A program made the position numbers and the translations under genes. Below, piece after piece: positions 41,762 through 51,273 of a DNA stretch of 58,826 bases. How positions within the stretch are numbered: position 1 is the stretch's first letter; the number at the start of each line of letters is the position of its first letter. Source of the DNA: JALOTE01 sp031422195 (GTDB taxonomy: Bacteria > Pseudomonadota > Alphaproteobacteria > Rhizobiales > Rhizobiaceae); NCBI GenBank assembly GCA_031422195.1, contig JANOPZ010000137.1:1-58826 (forward strand), written 5' to 3'. A model generated the notes under the pieces. That model searched no databases and was not told the origin of the DNA. It worked only from the letters and a program-made list of their open reading frames with translations.

Positions 41762-43865
41762 ATCGTAACAACCGTGCAGCTTCGTCTTTGCCAAACAAAT
41801 AAAGCAAAATGCGCAACGCTTTGCCGCGTGTCGATGAAAGTTCAGGATCGCGGTTAAGAATTAATTTCGCATCGTCCCGCGCAATTTCCAGCATATCTTT
41901 ATGAGCAGATAAATCAGCCAGCCTAAACGCAACTTCGCCGGATTGCCGGGTGCCAAGCAATTCACCTTCGCCGCGCAATTTCAAATCTTCTTCAGCGATG
42001 CGAAAGCCATCTTCAGTTTGGCGCATAATGTCTAAACGGGCACGGGCGGTTGCGCTCAGCGGACTGGCGTATAGCAACACGCAGCTTGAAGCTTTAGCGC
42101 CGCGCCCGACACGGCCACGCAATTGGTGGAGTTGGGCAAGTCCAAAGCGTTCAGCATTTTCAATAATGATAATGGTTGCATCGGGCACATCAACGCCGAC
42201 TTCGATAACCGTAGTGGCTATTAGAATAGGCTTCTGACCGAGCCTGAATGCTTGCATTGCAGCGTCTTTTTCGGCGGTATCCATTCGCCCGTGGATAAGG
42301 CCGGCCTGACCCTTGAAGCGTTTGATTGCCCATTGGTGACGTTTATCGGCGGAAGTCAGATGCTCCAGCTCTTCGCTATCTTCGACCAGCGGGCAAATCC
42401 AGTAGACTTTTGCGCCGTCTAAAACCGCGGTTTGTATTCGGTTTGCCAAATCTTCCAGCCGTTCGACGGGCATGGCAATGGTGTGGATGGGCAGACGGCC
42501 TTTGGGTTTTTCATCCAGTTGAGATGAATCCATATCTCCATAGGCAGCCAAAACCAACGTGCGCGGAATGGGCGTTGCTGTCATCACTAACATATCTGGC
42601 GCAGAACTCTTTGATGAAAGTGCAAGCCGCTGATGCACACCAAAACGGTGCTGCTCATCCACCACGACAAGGCCCAGATTTTGAAACGTCACTTTATCTT
42701 GAAACAATGCATGGGTGCCAAAAACGCCATGCAAAGTGCCATCGGCGAGCGCAGCCAGCACCGTATTTTTCTCAGCCGATTTCATTTTACCGGTCAATAA
42801 ACCAAGGCGCAAACCGGCGGCTTCCGCAGTGTTTTTAAGGCCTGCAAAATGTTGCCGTGCGAGGAGTTCAGTTGGCGCCATCAGGACGGATTGAAAGCCA
42901 GCTTCCGCTGCCTGCGCCATAGCAAACAACGCCACGATTGTTTTGCCGGAACCAACATCACCTTGCAGCAAGCGCAACATGCGTTCACCGGAACTGAGGT
43001 CTTTGCTGATTTCCGAAATTGCGCGGGTTTGTGCATTGGTCAGTTGAAAGGGCAGGGCGGCTTGCAGGCTGTTTATCACTTGGCCAGTCGCATTTTTTGC
43101 ATAGCCAGCGACCTTATGTTGCCCGCGCCGCACGACTGCCAACGCCAATTGTGCCGCCAGAAACTCATCGTAAGCAAGGCGCTTGCGATAAGAGTTAAGT
43201 GGTTCAAGTGACGCTTGATCAACAGGGTTATGCAGTGACTTCAGCGCATCATTAAATGTTGGCAGGCTAAGACGCGCCAGCACAGTTGGTTCGGCCCATT
43301 CTGGCAATTCGGGCAGTTGTTTCAGCGCAGTTTCAACGGCGTAAAGCACAACTCGCTGGGTCAGGCCGGCAACGCGCGGGTAAACAGGCTCGATCATACG
43401 CAATGAGCCGTCGTCAGCGCTGATACTGATTTTTTCAGGGTGGACCATTGAAATACGGCCATTGAAAAACTCAATATGGCCAAAAATAGTAATTGTTCCG
43501 CCGATGGGAAATGCTTTTTCCAGCCATTGCCGTTTGGCCTGAAAAAATGTCAGCGTGATATCTTGTGTATCATCGCTGCAATGAATGCGTTGCGGCAAAC
43601 GTGATTTGCCTTCAGGTGCCCATTGATAGCGGTCAACTTGAACTGTGACCGTGGCGTCGGTTCCTTCCTTAACCCATTCAACTTTGGTTTGGCTGCCGCG
43701 ATCCATTACGCGGAAAGGCGGCATGAGAATTAAATCGACAATCCGCGCTTCTTGCCCGTCACCGCGCGCAATTAGTTTGGCAAAAAGCTGATTTAACTTC
43801 GGCCCGATACGGGGCAAAGTTGAAACAGGCGAAAAAATGGGATCAAGAACTGTTGGTCGCATCAT
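41754..43865 (-). CDS. recG: ATP-dependent DNA helicase RecG
   Basis: Reverses stalled replication forks and processes branched DNA. The product has 703 residues. The N-terminal wedge/OB domain precedes the helicase core; Walker A GDVGSGKTIVAL is near residue 302, the DEQH box in VVVDEQHRFGVHQR follows, then MTATPIPRTL, and HQLRGRVGRG is motif VI. Two adjoining ATGs (43865 and 43862) are possible starts. Divergent from sdhE, a conserved alphaproteobacterial arrangement. Confidence 0.97.
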   Translation of the reverse strand: MMRPTVLDPIFSPVSTLPRIGPKLNQLFAKLIARGDGQEARIVDLILMPPFRVMDRGSQTKVEWVKEGTDATVTVQVDRYQWAPEGKSRLPQRIHCSDDTQDITLTFFQAKRQWLEKAFPIGGTITIFGHIEFFNGRISMVHPEKISISADDGSLRMIEPVYPRVAGLTQRVVLYAVETALKQLPELPEWAEPTVLARLSLPTFNDALKSLHNPVDQASLEPLNSYRKRLAYDEFLAAQLALAVVRRGQHKVAGYAKNATGQVINSLQAALPFQLTNAQTRAISEISKDLSSGERMLRLLQGDVGSGKTIVALFAMAQAAEAGFQSVLMAPTELLARQHFAGLKNTAEAAGLRLGLLTGKMKSAEKNTVLAALADGTLHGVFGTHALFQDKVTFQNLGLVVVDEQHRFGVHQRLALSSKSSAPDMLVMTATPIPRTLVLAAYGDMDSSQLDEKPKGRLPIHTIAMPVERLEDLANRIQTAVLDGAKVYWICPLVEDSEELEHLTSADKRHQWAIKRFKGQAGLIHGRMDTAEKDAAMQAFRLGQKPILIATTVIEVGVDVPDATIIIIENAERFGLAQLHQLRGRVGRGAKASSCVLLYASPLSATARARLDIMRQTEDGFRIAEEDLKLRGEGELLGTRQSGEVAFRLADLSAHKDMLEIARDDAKLILNRDPELSSTRGKALRILLYLFGKDEAARLLRSG

Positions 43866-43947
43866 ACAATAGTGCGACGAAGGCGCTGCGTGTTCAAGGC
43901 TGACAATCGCAAACTAAACCGTTAGAGCATTTCTAAGAGGGTATTTA

Positions 43948-44235
43948 ATGCTGACGATGCGAACCAGTGCCGGACTTGATGACCGCCGCAAGCGCGCTTT
44001 GCTGCGTACTTGGCGTAGAGGCACCCGAGAATTAGACATTATGTTCGGGCTGTTTGCCAACGCTGAAATTGAAACCATGACCGATTTAGAACTGAGCGAA
44101 CTTGAGCATCTTCTTGATTGTGAAGATCCAAATTTGCAAAAATGGTTTATGGGGCAGGAGCCGGTCTTGCCTGAATTTAACACCATGCTATTTGCCCGTA
44201 TTGTCGCATTTCGTGCGGCAAACCCGATTGGTTGA
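43948..44235 (+). CDS. sdhE: Succinate dehydrogenase assembly factor SdhE (Sdh5/SDHAF2)
   Basis: Helps attach FAD covalently to the succinate dehydrogenase flavoprotein. The product has 95 residues. The RGxxE motif is present as RRGTRELD (about residues 28-35), with LEHLLDCEDPNLQKWFMG downstream, typical of DUF339. An AGAGGG site precedes the start. It is followed nine bases later by mfd. Confidence 0.95.
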   Translation: MLTMRTSAGLDDRRKRALLRTWRRGTRELDIMFGLFANAEIETMTDLELSELEHLLDCEDPNLQKWFMGQEPVLPEFNTMLFARIVAFRAANPIG

Positions 44236-44244
44236 TTTGAACTC

Positions 44245-47200
44245 ATGACATTGTTTCCTGAACTTCCGGCGGCAAACTGGCGTCTGCGCGCACTGTCTGG
44301 CATGGGACGCATCGTCATTGACGAAGTGATGCCGGATGCCGAAGCCTTTGTGCTGGCAGAATTGGCGCGAACAACTGGCGCAGGATTGCCCGTGGTGCAT
44401 GTGGTTGCGGATGGCCAGCGACTTTCCATGCTTGCAGATGCGTTGCGCTTTGCTGCGCCAGAATTACCAATTTTAGAATTACCGGCTTGGGATTGCCTGC
44501 CTTACGATCGCGTTTCGCCCGGCGCGGATGTTGCAGCGCGGCGTCTGGCAGCACTCAACGGCTTGGCGGCACTGAAAGCCAAGCCGCACGGTGCAATCGT
44601 TTTGGCAACAGCCAATGCGGTTTTGCAGAAAATGCCGCCCGCCGCGCAAATGCAGGATTCAGGTTTAATCGCGCGTTCTGGCACCACTTTATCGATGAAC
44701 AAGCTGATTGAGCGCCTCGAACGCCAAGGCTTTGACCGTGTGGCCACGGTGCGCGAAGTCAGCGAATATGCCGTGCGCGGTGGCATCTTGGATTTGTTTG
44801 CACCTGCGGCGGAAAACCCGGTGCGTCTCGATTTTTTTGGTGATGTGCTGGAAACCATCCGTGAGTTTGACGCGGCATCGCAGCTGACATTGCAACCACT
44901 GAAAGAGTTTGCGCTTAACCCGGCAAGCGAAGTTGAACTCACGCCAGAAACAATCGCGCGGTTTCGCAAAGCCTATATTGCTGCTTTTGGCGCGCCCGCT
45001 CGCGACGATGCTCTTTATTCAGCGGTGAGCGAAGGGCGTAGATTTGCAGGTTTGGAACATTGGCTGCCGTTGTTTCATGAGTATTTGGAAACATTGTTTG
45101 ATTATCTGCCCGAAGGATTGATCACGTTTGATCATTTGGCGCATCAGGCAATTGAAGAACGCCACGCACAAATTCTCGATCATTATGAAGCTAGAAAAAA
45201 AGCGCCTGCTGTCGCCAGCAGCTCGATGGGCGGTGCGCCTTATCAGCCGGTTGATCCTGCAACGCTTTATGTTTCGCCAGTTGTTTTAGAAGCTGCGCTT
45301 AAAAACCGCCAATGCATAGATATGACGGCCTATGCGGTGCCGCCGGTTCAAGACCGCGTGGTGATTTCGGGTCGTTCTAAAAAAGGCCGCGTGTTTTCCA
45401 ATGAACGGGCCGACCAAAACGCCAATGTGTTTGACGCTGTGGTGCGCCATATCAACGGCCTCAATATGCTTGGCAAATCAGTGATGATTGCAGGCTGGAC
45501 CGCAGGTTCGCTCGACCGTTTAATGCAAATGCTCAGCGAGCATGACCTTGGCGGTTTTTCGACAATTGATGCGTTGCCAGTCTTTGAGCCCGGTAAGCCG
45601 CGCCGCGTTGCTTGCGTTTTGCCTCTCGAAGAAGGCTTTGAAACCGATGTTCTAGCCGTCATTGGCGAGCAGGATATTCTTGGTGACAGGTTATCACGCA
45701 GCATCAGAAAAAAGCGCAAGAACGCTGATTTCATTGCAGAAGTCACTTCGCTTGCGACAGGCGATATTGTGGTCCATGTCGATCACGGCATCGGGCGGTT
45801 CACGGGTCTGCGCACGGTTGAAGTTGGCGGTGCGCCGCATGATTGCCTCGAAATCCATTACGCCGGTGACGGCCGCCTATTGCTCCCGGTTGAGAATATT
45901 GAGCTTCTATCGCGCTACGGTTCGGATGAGACAACCGCTCAACTGGACCGCCTCGGTGGCGGTGCCTGGCAGGCGCGTAAAGCCAAACTCAAAAAACGCT
46001 TGCTGGATATGGCCGGCCAACTCATCCGAATTGCTGCTGAACGCGCGACGCGCGGTGCGCCCATTGTGCGCGTGCCCGACGGCCTTTACGGCGAGTTTTC
46101 GGCGCGTTTCCAATATGACCCCACTGAAGATCAGGCCAGCGCAATTGAAGCGGTAATTGATGATTTTACACTTGGTACGCCGATGGACAGGCTGATTTGC
46201 GGCGATGTCGGGTTTGGCAAAACTGAAGTCGCCTTGCGCGCTGCGTTTCTGGCCGCGATGGAAGGCCTACAAGTGGCCGTGGTGGTGCCGACAACATTGC
46301 TGGCCCGCCAACATTTCAAAACTTTTTCTGAGCGCTTTTCAGGCTTGCCTTTGAACGTGCGGCACTTGTCGCGGTTGGTCTCAGCCAAAGATCAGGCCCT
46401 CACCAAATTAGGTTTGGCCGAAGGCAAAATTGATATTGTGGTTGGCACGCACGCCTTGCTGTCTGACACAATCAAATTCAAAGGTCTTGGCCTTCTGATC
46501 ATCGACGAAGAGCAGCGTTTTGGCGTGAAGCACAAAGAAAAAATGAAAGATCTGAAATCAGATGTTCATGTGCTGACGTTATCTGCAACGCCGATCCCGC
46601 GCACTTTGCAATTGGCGCTATCGGGCGTGCGCGAACTCTCGATGATCGCGACGCCGCCGGTTGACCGTATGGCGGTGCGCACGTTCGTGACGCCGTTTGA
46701 TCCTGTGGTTATCCGCGAAACGTTGCTGCGCGAACGGTATCGCGGCGGGCAGAGTTTTTATGTCGTGCCGCGCATAAAAGACATTGAAGAGGTTAAAGCG
46801 TTTTTGGCCGCCGATGTGCCCGAATTGCGGGTAGCCGTGGCGCATGGCCAAATGCCGCCAAGCGAACTCGAAGATGTGATGAACGCGTTTTATGACAACC
46901 GTTTTGATGTGCTGCTTTCAACCACAATTGTTGAATCCGGTCTCGACATTCCGTCGGCAAATACGATGATTGTGCATCGCGCCGATATGTTTGGCTTGGC
47001 GCAATTGTATCAGTTGCGTGGTCGTGTCGGGCGCTCAAAATTGCGTGCCTATGCCTTGCTCACCGTGCCTGCCAAACGCAGCGTCACCAATACCGCCGAC
47101 CGGCGCTTAAAAGTGCTGCAATCGCTTGATTCGCTTGGTGCGGGCTTTCAATTGGCCAGCCATGATTTGGATATTCGCGGCGCAGGCAATTTGCTTGGCG

Positions 47201-47772
47201 ATGAACAATCCGGCCATATCAAAGAAGTTGGCTTTGAGCTGTATCAGCAAATGTTGGAAGAAGCGGTAGCCGAAATGAAGGGCGCGCCGGTTGACAGCTC
47301 CGGCAATTGGTCGCCGCAAATTTCTGTCGGCACGGCGGTGATGATACCGGATTCATATGTTTCGGATTTGCAACTGCGTTTGACGCTGTATCGGCGCTTG
47401 GCTGACCTTGAGACGATCGCCGAGATTGACGCGTTCGGTGCAGAATTGATCGACCGTTTTGGCGCAATGCCGGATGAAGTTGAGCACTTGCTAAAAGTGG
47501 TTTACATCAAGGCGCTGTGCCGCACGGCCAATGTTGAAAAACTTGACACCGGGCCGAAAGGCATTGTGCTCAACTTCCGCGAGAAAACGTTTCCCAACCC
47601 GGCAGAACTGGTGCGGATCATCTCAGAGCAGGGCAATCTTGCTAAAATCCGCCCTGATCATTCCGTGGTTTTTATCAGGGATTGGCCCACGCCAGAGAAG
47701 CGGCTGGCCGGTGCAGCAGTTTTGATGACGAAATTAGCGCGTGCTGCGATGGCAGCGGGTAAAGCAGCTTAG
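44245..47772 (+). CDS. mfd: Transcription-repair coupling factor Mfd
   Basis: Removes RNA polymerase stalled at lesions and recruits UvrA. The product has 1175 residues. The UvrB-homology module comes first (LPAWDCLPYDRVSP, YAVRGGILDLFAPA), followed by the RNA polymerase interaction domain (GDIVVHVDHGIGRFTGL). The translocase core has Walker A GDVGFGKTEVALRAAF near residue 653 and the DEEQ box at about 754-757, and QLRGRVGRS is motif VI. The TRCF C-terminal domain ends the protein. Tail-to-tail four-base overlap with the DsbA-family gene. Confidence 0.98.
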   Translation: MTLFPELPAANWRLRALSGMGRIVIDEVMPDAEAFVLAELARTTGAGLPVVHVVADGQRLSMLADALRFAAPELPILELPAWDCLPYDRVSPGADVAARRLAALNGLAALKAKPHGAIVLATANAVLQKMPPAAQMQDSGLIARSGTTLSMNKLIERLERQGFDRVATVREVSEYAVRGGILDLFAPAAENPVRLDFFGDVLETIREFDAASQLTLQPLKEFALNPASEVELTPETIARFRKAYIAAFGAPARDDALYSAVSEGRRFAGLEHWLPLFHEYLETLFDYLPEGLITFDHLAHQAIEERHAQILDHYEARKKAPAVASSSMGGAPYQPVDPATLYVSPVVLEAALKNRQCIDMTAYAVPPVQDRVVISGRSKKGRVFSNERADQNANVFDAVVRHINGLNMLGKSVMIAGWTAGSLDRLMQMLSEHDLGGFSTIDALPVFEPGKPRRVACVLPLEEGFETDVLAVIGEQDILGDRLSRSIRKKRKNADFIAEVTSLATGDIVVHVDHGIGRFTGLRTVEVGGAPHDCLEIHYAGDGRLLLPVENIELLSRYGSDETTAQLDRLGGGAWQARKAKLKKRLLDMAGQLIRIAAERATRGAPIVRVPDGLYGEFSARFQYDPTEDQASAIEAVIDDFTLGTPMDRLICGDVGFGKTEVALRAAFLAAMEGLQVAVVVPTTLLARQHFKTFSERFSGLPLNVRHLSRLVSAKDQALTKLGLAEGKIDIVVGTHALLSDTIKFKGLGLLIIDEEQRFGVKHKEKMKDLKSDVHVLTLSATPIPRTLQLALSGVRELSMIATPPVDRMAVRTFVTPFDPVVIRETLLRERYRGGQSFYVVPRIKDIEEVKAFLAADVPELRVAVAHGQMPPSELEDVMNAFYDNRFDVLLSTTIVESGLDIPSANTMIVHRADMFGLAQLYQLRGRVGRSKLRAYALLTVPAKRSVTNTADRRLKVLQSLDSLGAGFQLASHDLDIRGAGNLLGDEQSGHIKEVGFELYQQMLEEAVAEMKGAPVDSSGNWSPQISVGTAVMIPDSYVSDLQLRLTLYRRLADLETIAEIDAFGAELIDRFGAMPDEVEHLLKVVYIKALCRTANVEKLDTGPKGIVLNFREKTFPNPAELVRIISEQGNLAKIRPDHSVVFIRDWPTPEKRLAGAAVLMTKLARAAMAAGKAA

Positions 47773-48461
47773 ATCACGCTTTCCAGTTGCCCGATCGCTT
47801 TGGCGTCCGCGATTTGTGCAATAGCATTTGCCAAAGTCTCAGGGGCCTGAGCGCCAGAAACCGCATATTTCTGTTCAAAGATGAAACATGGCACGCCTGA
47901 AATACCCATGCGAGAGGCGTTTGCGATTTCAGTTTTTACTTCGTGCTCAAAAGTGCTTGAGCCTAAAATTTCTGCAATTTCATGTTTATCCAGACCACAT
48001 GTCTCAGCTAAATCGGCCAGCACTTCAATGTCGCCAATGTTGAAGCCTTCTTCAAAAAATGCCTGAAACAGGCGTTTTACGACGGCGTCTTGCAAGGCGC
48101 GGTCATGCGCAACCGAGCGTATAAGACGGTGTGCGTTGAGTGTGTTGGGCGAGTATTTCATATTTGCAAAATCAAATGCAATACCAAGGCTGCGCCCAGT
48201 TTCACGGACGTGATCAAATTTGGCCAACATGGCATCTTTGCCGCCAAATTTAGCGGCCAAATGTGATTGGTAATCATACCCTTCCGGCGGAACCGTCGGG
48301 TCAAGCTGGTAAGCGCGCCAGGCAATATCAACCGTGATGTCGCGAGGCGCGAGTGCTTTTGCAGCCTCAAGGCGTTTCATGCCGATGTAACACCATGGGC
48401 AAACTACATCTGAGTAGATGTCGAGTGCTATTTGCTTTTGCGTGTTTTCAGTTAAATCCAT
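47769..48461 (-). CDS. FrnE-type DsbA family oxidoreductase
   Basis: Thioredoxin-fold protein of the DsbA/FrnE subfamily, which is cytoplasmic: no signal peptide is seen. From 48461 the product has 230 residues, and the active-site CPWC is at residues 21-24 (DVVCPWCYIGMKRL). GISGVPCFIFEQKYAVSGAQ holds the cis-Pro loop. The start overlaps the stop of the upstream binding-protein gene as TAATG, so the two are co-translated even though one product is exported and the other is not. Confidence 0.93.
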   Translation of the reverse strand: MDLTENTQKQIALDIYSDVVCPWCYIGMKRLEAAKALAPRDITVDIAWRAYQLDPTVPPEGYDYQSHLAAKFGGKDAMLAKFDHVRETGRSLGIAFDFANMKYSPNTLNAHRLIRSVAHDRALQDAVVKRLFQAFFEEGFNIGDIEVLADLAETCGLDKHEIAEILGSSTFEHEVKTEIANASRMGISGVPCFIFEQKYAVSGAQAPETLANAIAQIADAKAIGQLESVI

Positions 48462-50278
48462 TAGCCGTCGCGCCACCAATTCGGGATTTGAAAGCCATAG
48501 ACAGGGTTATACTCCGGTACTTTCAACTCTTTTTTATGGGCGACCCAAGACGCGGGTTTGTATTGCATCGGTATCATATAATAGCCGGCAATCAACAATC
48601 GGTCGAGCATACGAACGGCATCGACAAAGATTGCACGGTTGCGGGCGTTGACGAGGGTTTCAATGGCACGATCAACGTCTGGGTCCGCAACACCAGCATA
48701 GTTGAATGAGCCTTCAGTGTCTCTGGAGGACGAACCCCAACGCGACATCTGTTCAATGCCAGGCGATAGCGAGCCTGAAAACCCGATCGACGTGATCATC
48801 ATATCGTAATCAAACTTGCCTTTGCGTTCCTGTATTTGCGCGTCGTCAACCGAGCGGATATTCATAATAATGCCGATTTTCTCGACATTGCGCTGTAAGG
48901 CCAGCGCCATTTTTTCTTGTTCAGCTGAAGCAACAAGCAGCTCGAATTCCAGTTGTTTGCCGGTGGCGTCTTGAAGCTTACCGGATTTGAGTTCGTAGCC
49001 AGCCAGTTTGAAAGCATCAAGTGCGCCTTTATAAATCGTGCGGTCGCGGCCGGTGCCATCGCTGGTGGTTGGCTTATAAGTGCCACTGATGATGTCTTCT
49101 GTCAGGCTAGCAGGCAACGGGTTAAAAAGTGCCCGCTCGCCAGGGCTCATGAGCTGACCTGTTGAGGCAAGCTCTGAATTTTCCCAATAGCTTCCAATCC
49201 GCTTAAACGTATCGAGATAGAGATTTTTATTTGCCCATTCAAAATCATAAAGTTTGGATAAGGCTTTACGCACTTCCAACGATTTGAACACATCGCGGCG
49301 CGTGTTCATGACAAAGCCAAGCATTGGCGTTGGAAGCTGGTCAGTGAACTCTGATTTGACAACGGCACCTGATTCAACTGCCGGAAAGCTGTAAGCTTCC
49401 GCCCATTTTTTTGGGTCGCTCTCAGTGTTTATGTCACAAAGGCCGCTTTTGAAGGCTTCAAATTGCGCAGCATCGTTGCGGAAATATTCAATCACGATCT
49501 TATCGAAATTATTCACACCAACCTGGCTTGGCACGCTCACGCCCCAATAATTAGGGTTCCGGTTGAACGTAATGCGCGTGCCTGCAACGATTTCACCCAC
49601 GGTATAAGGACCTGAACCCACCATAGGCGCAAGTGTTGTCTGGTCAAAAGTTTCGGCGTTTAATGCGTGTTTGGGCAGAATTGGTGTTAGCGCAATGATC
49701 AGAGGAAATTCGCGGTTCGATGTCTTGTTAAAAGTGAATTTTACTTTGTTTTCTGCGGTTTTTTCAATCTTTTCAATCCGCTTCATCCTGTCTTTATAGG
49801 GTGGACGGCCTTTAGCGGTATAAGTTTCGTAGGTAAAAATGACATCTTCCGGCGTTATTTTTATGCCATCAGACCAAGTTGCATTTGGGTTAATCGTAAA
49901 CTCAGCGAACGTTCGCTCTTCATCGGTTTCGATCTTTTCGGCAATCAAGCCATACATTGTGAAGGCTTCATCCTTGGAGCGCTCCATCAAAGATTGGAAC
50001 ACAAGATTACCCAATATAGTATCGATCATGCCACGCGCAGTTGTGCGCAAGGAATTCAAAATAAACGGATTTAAGTTATCAAACGTGCCTACCACACAAT
50101 AGGTAAGCGTTCCGCCTTTGGGCGCCGCCGGATTAACATAAGGAAAGTTTTTGAAATCAGCGGCCAGCTTTGGTTCGCCATGCATGGCGATTGCATGCAT
50201 GGGTTCTGCATAAGCCAGATTGGTGGCATTAACTGTCAAGCCGGTCAGCGCGGCTGCAAAAAAATGTGCCAGTTTCAT
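48461..50278 (-). CDS. Extracellular solute-binding protein, family 5 (YejA-like)
   Basis: Periplasmic peptide/opine-type binding protein of an ABC importer. From the ATG at 50278 (GGAG site ahead; the frame also opens at a TTG at 50290) the product has 605 residues. The signal peptide MKLAHFFAAALTGLTVNATNLAYA precedes HAIAMHGEPKLAADF. GGTLTYCVVGTFDNLNPF, WSDGIKITPEDVIFTYE and GSGPYTVGEIVAGTRITFNRNPNYWG are SBP_bac_5 hallmarks; length and start resemble YejA. No permease or ATPase is adjacent, so the partner genes lie elsewhere. Confidence 0.92.
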   Translation of the reverse strand: MKLAHFFAAALTGLTVNATNLAYAEPMHAIAMHGEPKLAADFKNFPYVNPAAPKGGTLTYCVVGTFDNLNPFILNSLRTTARGMIDTILGNLVFQSLMERSKDEAFTMYGLIAEKIETDEERTFAEFTINPNATWSDGIKITPEDVIFTYETYTAKGRPPYKDRMKRIEKIEKTAENKVKFTFNKTSNREFPLIIALTPILPKHALNAETFDQTTLAPMVGSGPYTVGEIVAGTRITFNRNPNYWGVSVPSQVGVNNFDKIVIEYFRNDAAQFEAFKSGLCDINTESDPKKWAEAYSFPAVESGAVVKSEFTDQLPTPMLGFVMNTRRDVFKSLEVRKALSKLYDFEWANKNLYLDTFKRIGSYWENSELASTGQLMSPGERALFNPLPASLTEDIISGTYKPTTSDGTGRDRTIYKGALDAFKLAGYELKSGKLQDATGKQLEFELLVASAEQEKMALALQRNVEKIGIIMNIRSVDDAQIQERKGKFDYDMMITSIGFSGSLSPGIEQMSRWGSSSRDTEGSFNYAGVADPDVDRAIETLVNARNRAIFVDAVRMLDRLLIAGYYMIPMQYKPASWVAHKKELKVPEYNPVYGFQIPNWWRDG

Positions 50279-50476
50279 TATGTTCTCCAAAGTTGTCTGT
50301 AAACCATATGGTCTTAAAGTGATTCACCCGTTTGGATGGTAGCATTAGTATCGTTGGCTGCAAAACAAACTAAAAAGCCAACGCAGTTTTGGGTTTTGCC
50401 AGAAATTTTTGTTGGCCATTCTCCCGCCGCAATCACAAACCAGTCACACGATCTGAAAACCGACGTTGTAAACTTT

Positions 50477-50492
50477 GATTGCAAATGCAATC
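50477..50492. promoter_or_regulatory. 16-bp palindrome upstream of ialB
   Basis: GATTGCA-AA-TGCAATC, perfect 7-bp arms, in the 282-base divergent gap between the binding-protein gene and ialB, 69 bases before the ialB start. It may be an operator. I see no gene in this gap. Confidence 0.4.
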
Positions 50493-50518
50493 GAGGCGCA
50501 TTATCGCACGGTTTAAGA

Positions 50519-50546
50519 TTGCAGAAAAATCGTTGCAGAAAAATCG
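50519..50546. repeat. 14-bp tandem duplication before ialB
   Basis: TTGCAGAAAAATCG occurs twice with no mismatch (50519-50532, 50533-50546), and TTGA begins a third copy. It ends two bases before the GAAGGA ribosome binding site of ialB, inside the probable leader. Confidence 0.9.
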
Positions 50547-50560
50547 TTGAAGGACGCCCT

Positions 50561-51196
50561 ATGACATTATGTATCCGCAGAGCAGCCAGTGTGATTGCAG
50601 TTGTCGCCGGTTTTGCCGCTATACAAACACTGCCCGCTTCAGCCCAACAAGCCCCTTCGCAAGGTTGGTTTAAGATTTGCGCCAAACAAGCCGATGTCGA
50701 CTTGTGCAACACCCAGTATCAGCTTTTGGCTGATAATGGCCAGTTGATCACTGCAGTCAGCCTGCTTGACATTAAAGGCAAAACCAACCGGAAGGTATTC
50801 CAAGTGTCAGTGCCGCCGGGACGCCTTATTCAGCCTGGCGTGGGAATGGTGATCGGCACTGCTGCGCCAACAAAAATGGATTATGCCATTTGTTTTTCAG
50901 ACCGCTGCATTGCTGAGCTTGAATTGACCGATAAACTTCTTGCTGCGCTCAAAAAAGGCAGTGAGTTGACATTGTCTTCTATAAACTTTCAACGGCAAGC
51001 AAATCCAGTGAAAATTAGCTTGGCTGGCTTTACGGCAGCCGTTGAGGGTGAGCCAATCCAACAGACAGACGCAGCTGCGAAACAAAAAGAAGTCGAAGAC
51101 TGGGTTGCAAAAAACAAAGCCGATTTTGAAAAGAAAATTCTAGATGCGCAAGCAAAAGCCAAAGGCGAGACTCCTGCGCCTGCAGCCACTCCTTAA
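50561..51196 (+). CDS. Invasion-associated locus B family protein
   Basis: Exported protein of the IalB family (PF06776), widespread in Rhizobiales and first linked to Bartonella entry into erythrocytes; in free-living relatives its job is unknown. The start at 50561, with GAAGGA at 50549-50554, gives 211 residues. The signal peptide runs to about residue 29 (TLPASAQQ). GWFKICAKQ, LLDIKGKTNRKVFQV and the paired cysteines in YAICFSDRCIAEL are typical. The tail is Lys/Ala-rich (KKILDAQAKAKGE). A strong terminator follows. Confidence 0.9.
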   Translation: MTLCIRRAASVIAVVAGFAAIQTLPASAQQAPSQGWFKICAKQADVDLCNTQYQLLADNGQLITAVSLLDIKGKTNRKVFQVSVPPGRLIQPGVGMVIGTAAPTKMDYAICFSDRCIAELELTDKLLAALKKGSELTLSSINFQRQANPVKISLAGFTAAVEGEPIQQTDAAAKQKEVEDWVAKNKADFEKKILDAQAKAKGETPAPAATP

Positions 51197-51224
51197 TTGT
51201 ATCCATTGCAAAAACGAAGAAGGG

Positions 51225-51248
51225 GAGGGCGAACGCCCTCTTTTTTTT
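51225..51248 (+). terminator. Rho-independent terminator after ialB
   Basis: Perfect 6-bp arms GAGGGC (51225-51230) and GCCCTC (51235-51240) with a GAAC loop, followed by eight T. It ends the ialB transcript, 28 bases after the stop, before the convergent hspQ gene. Best-formed terminator in the window. Confidence 0.9.
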
Positions 51249-51273
51249 GGCTTGCGGTTCGGTTTTTAAGACT

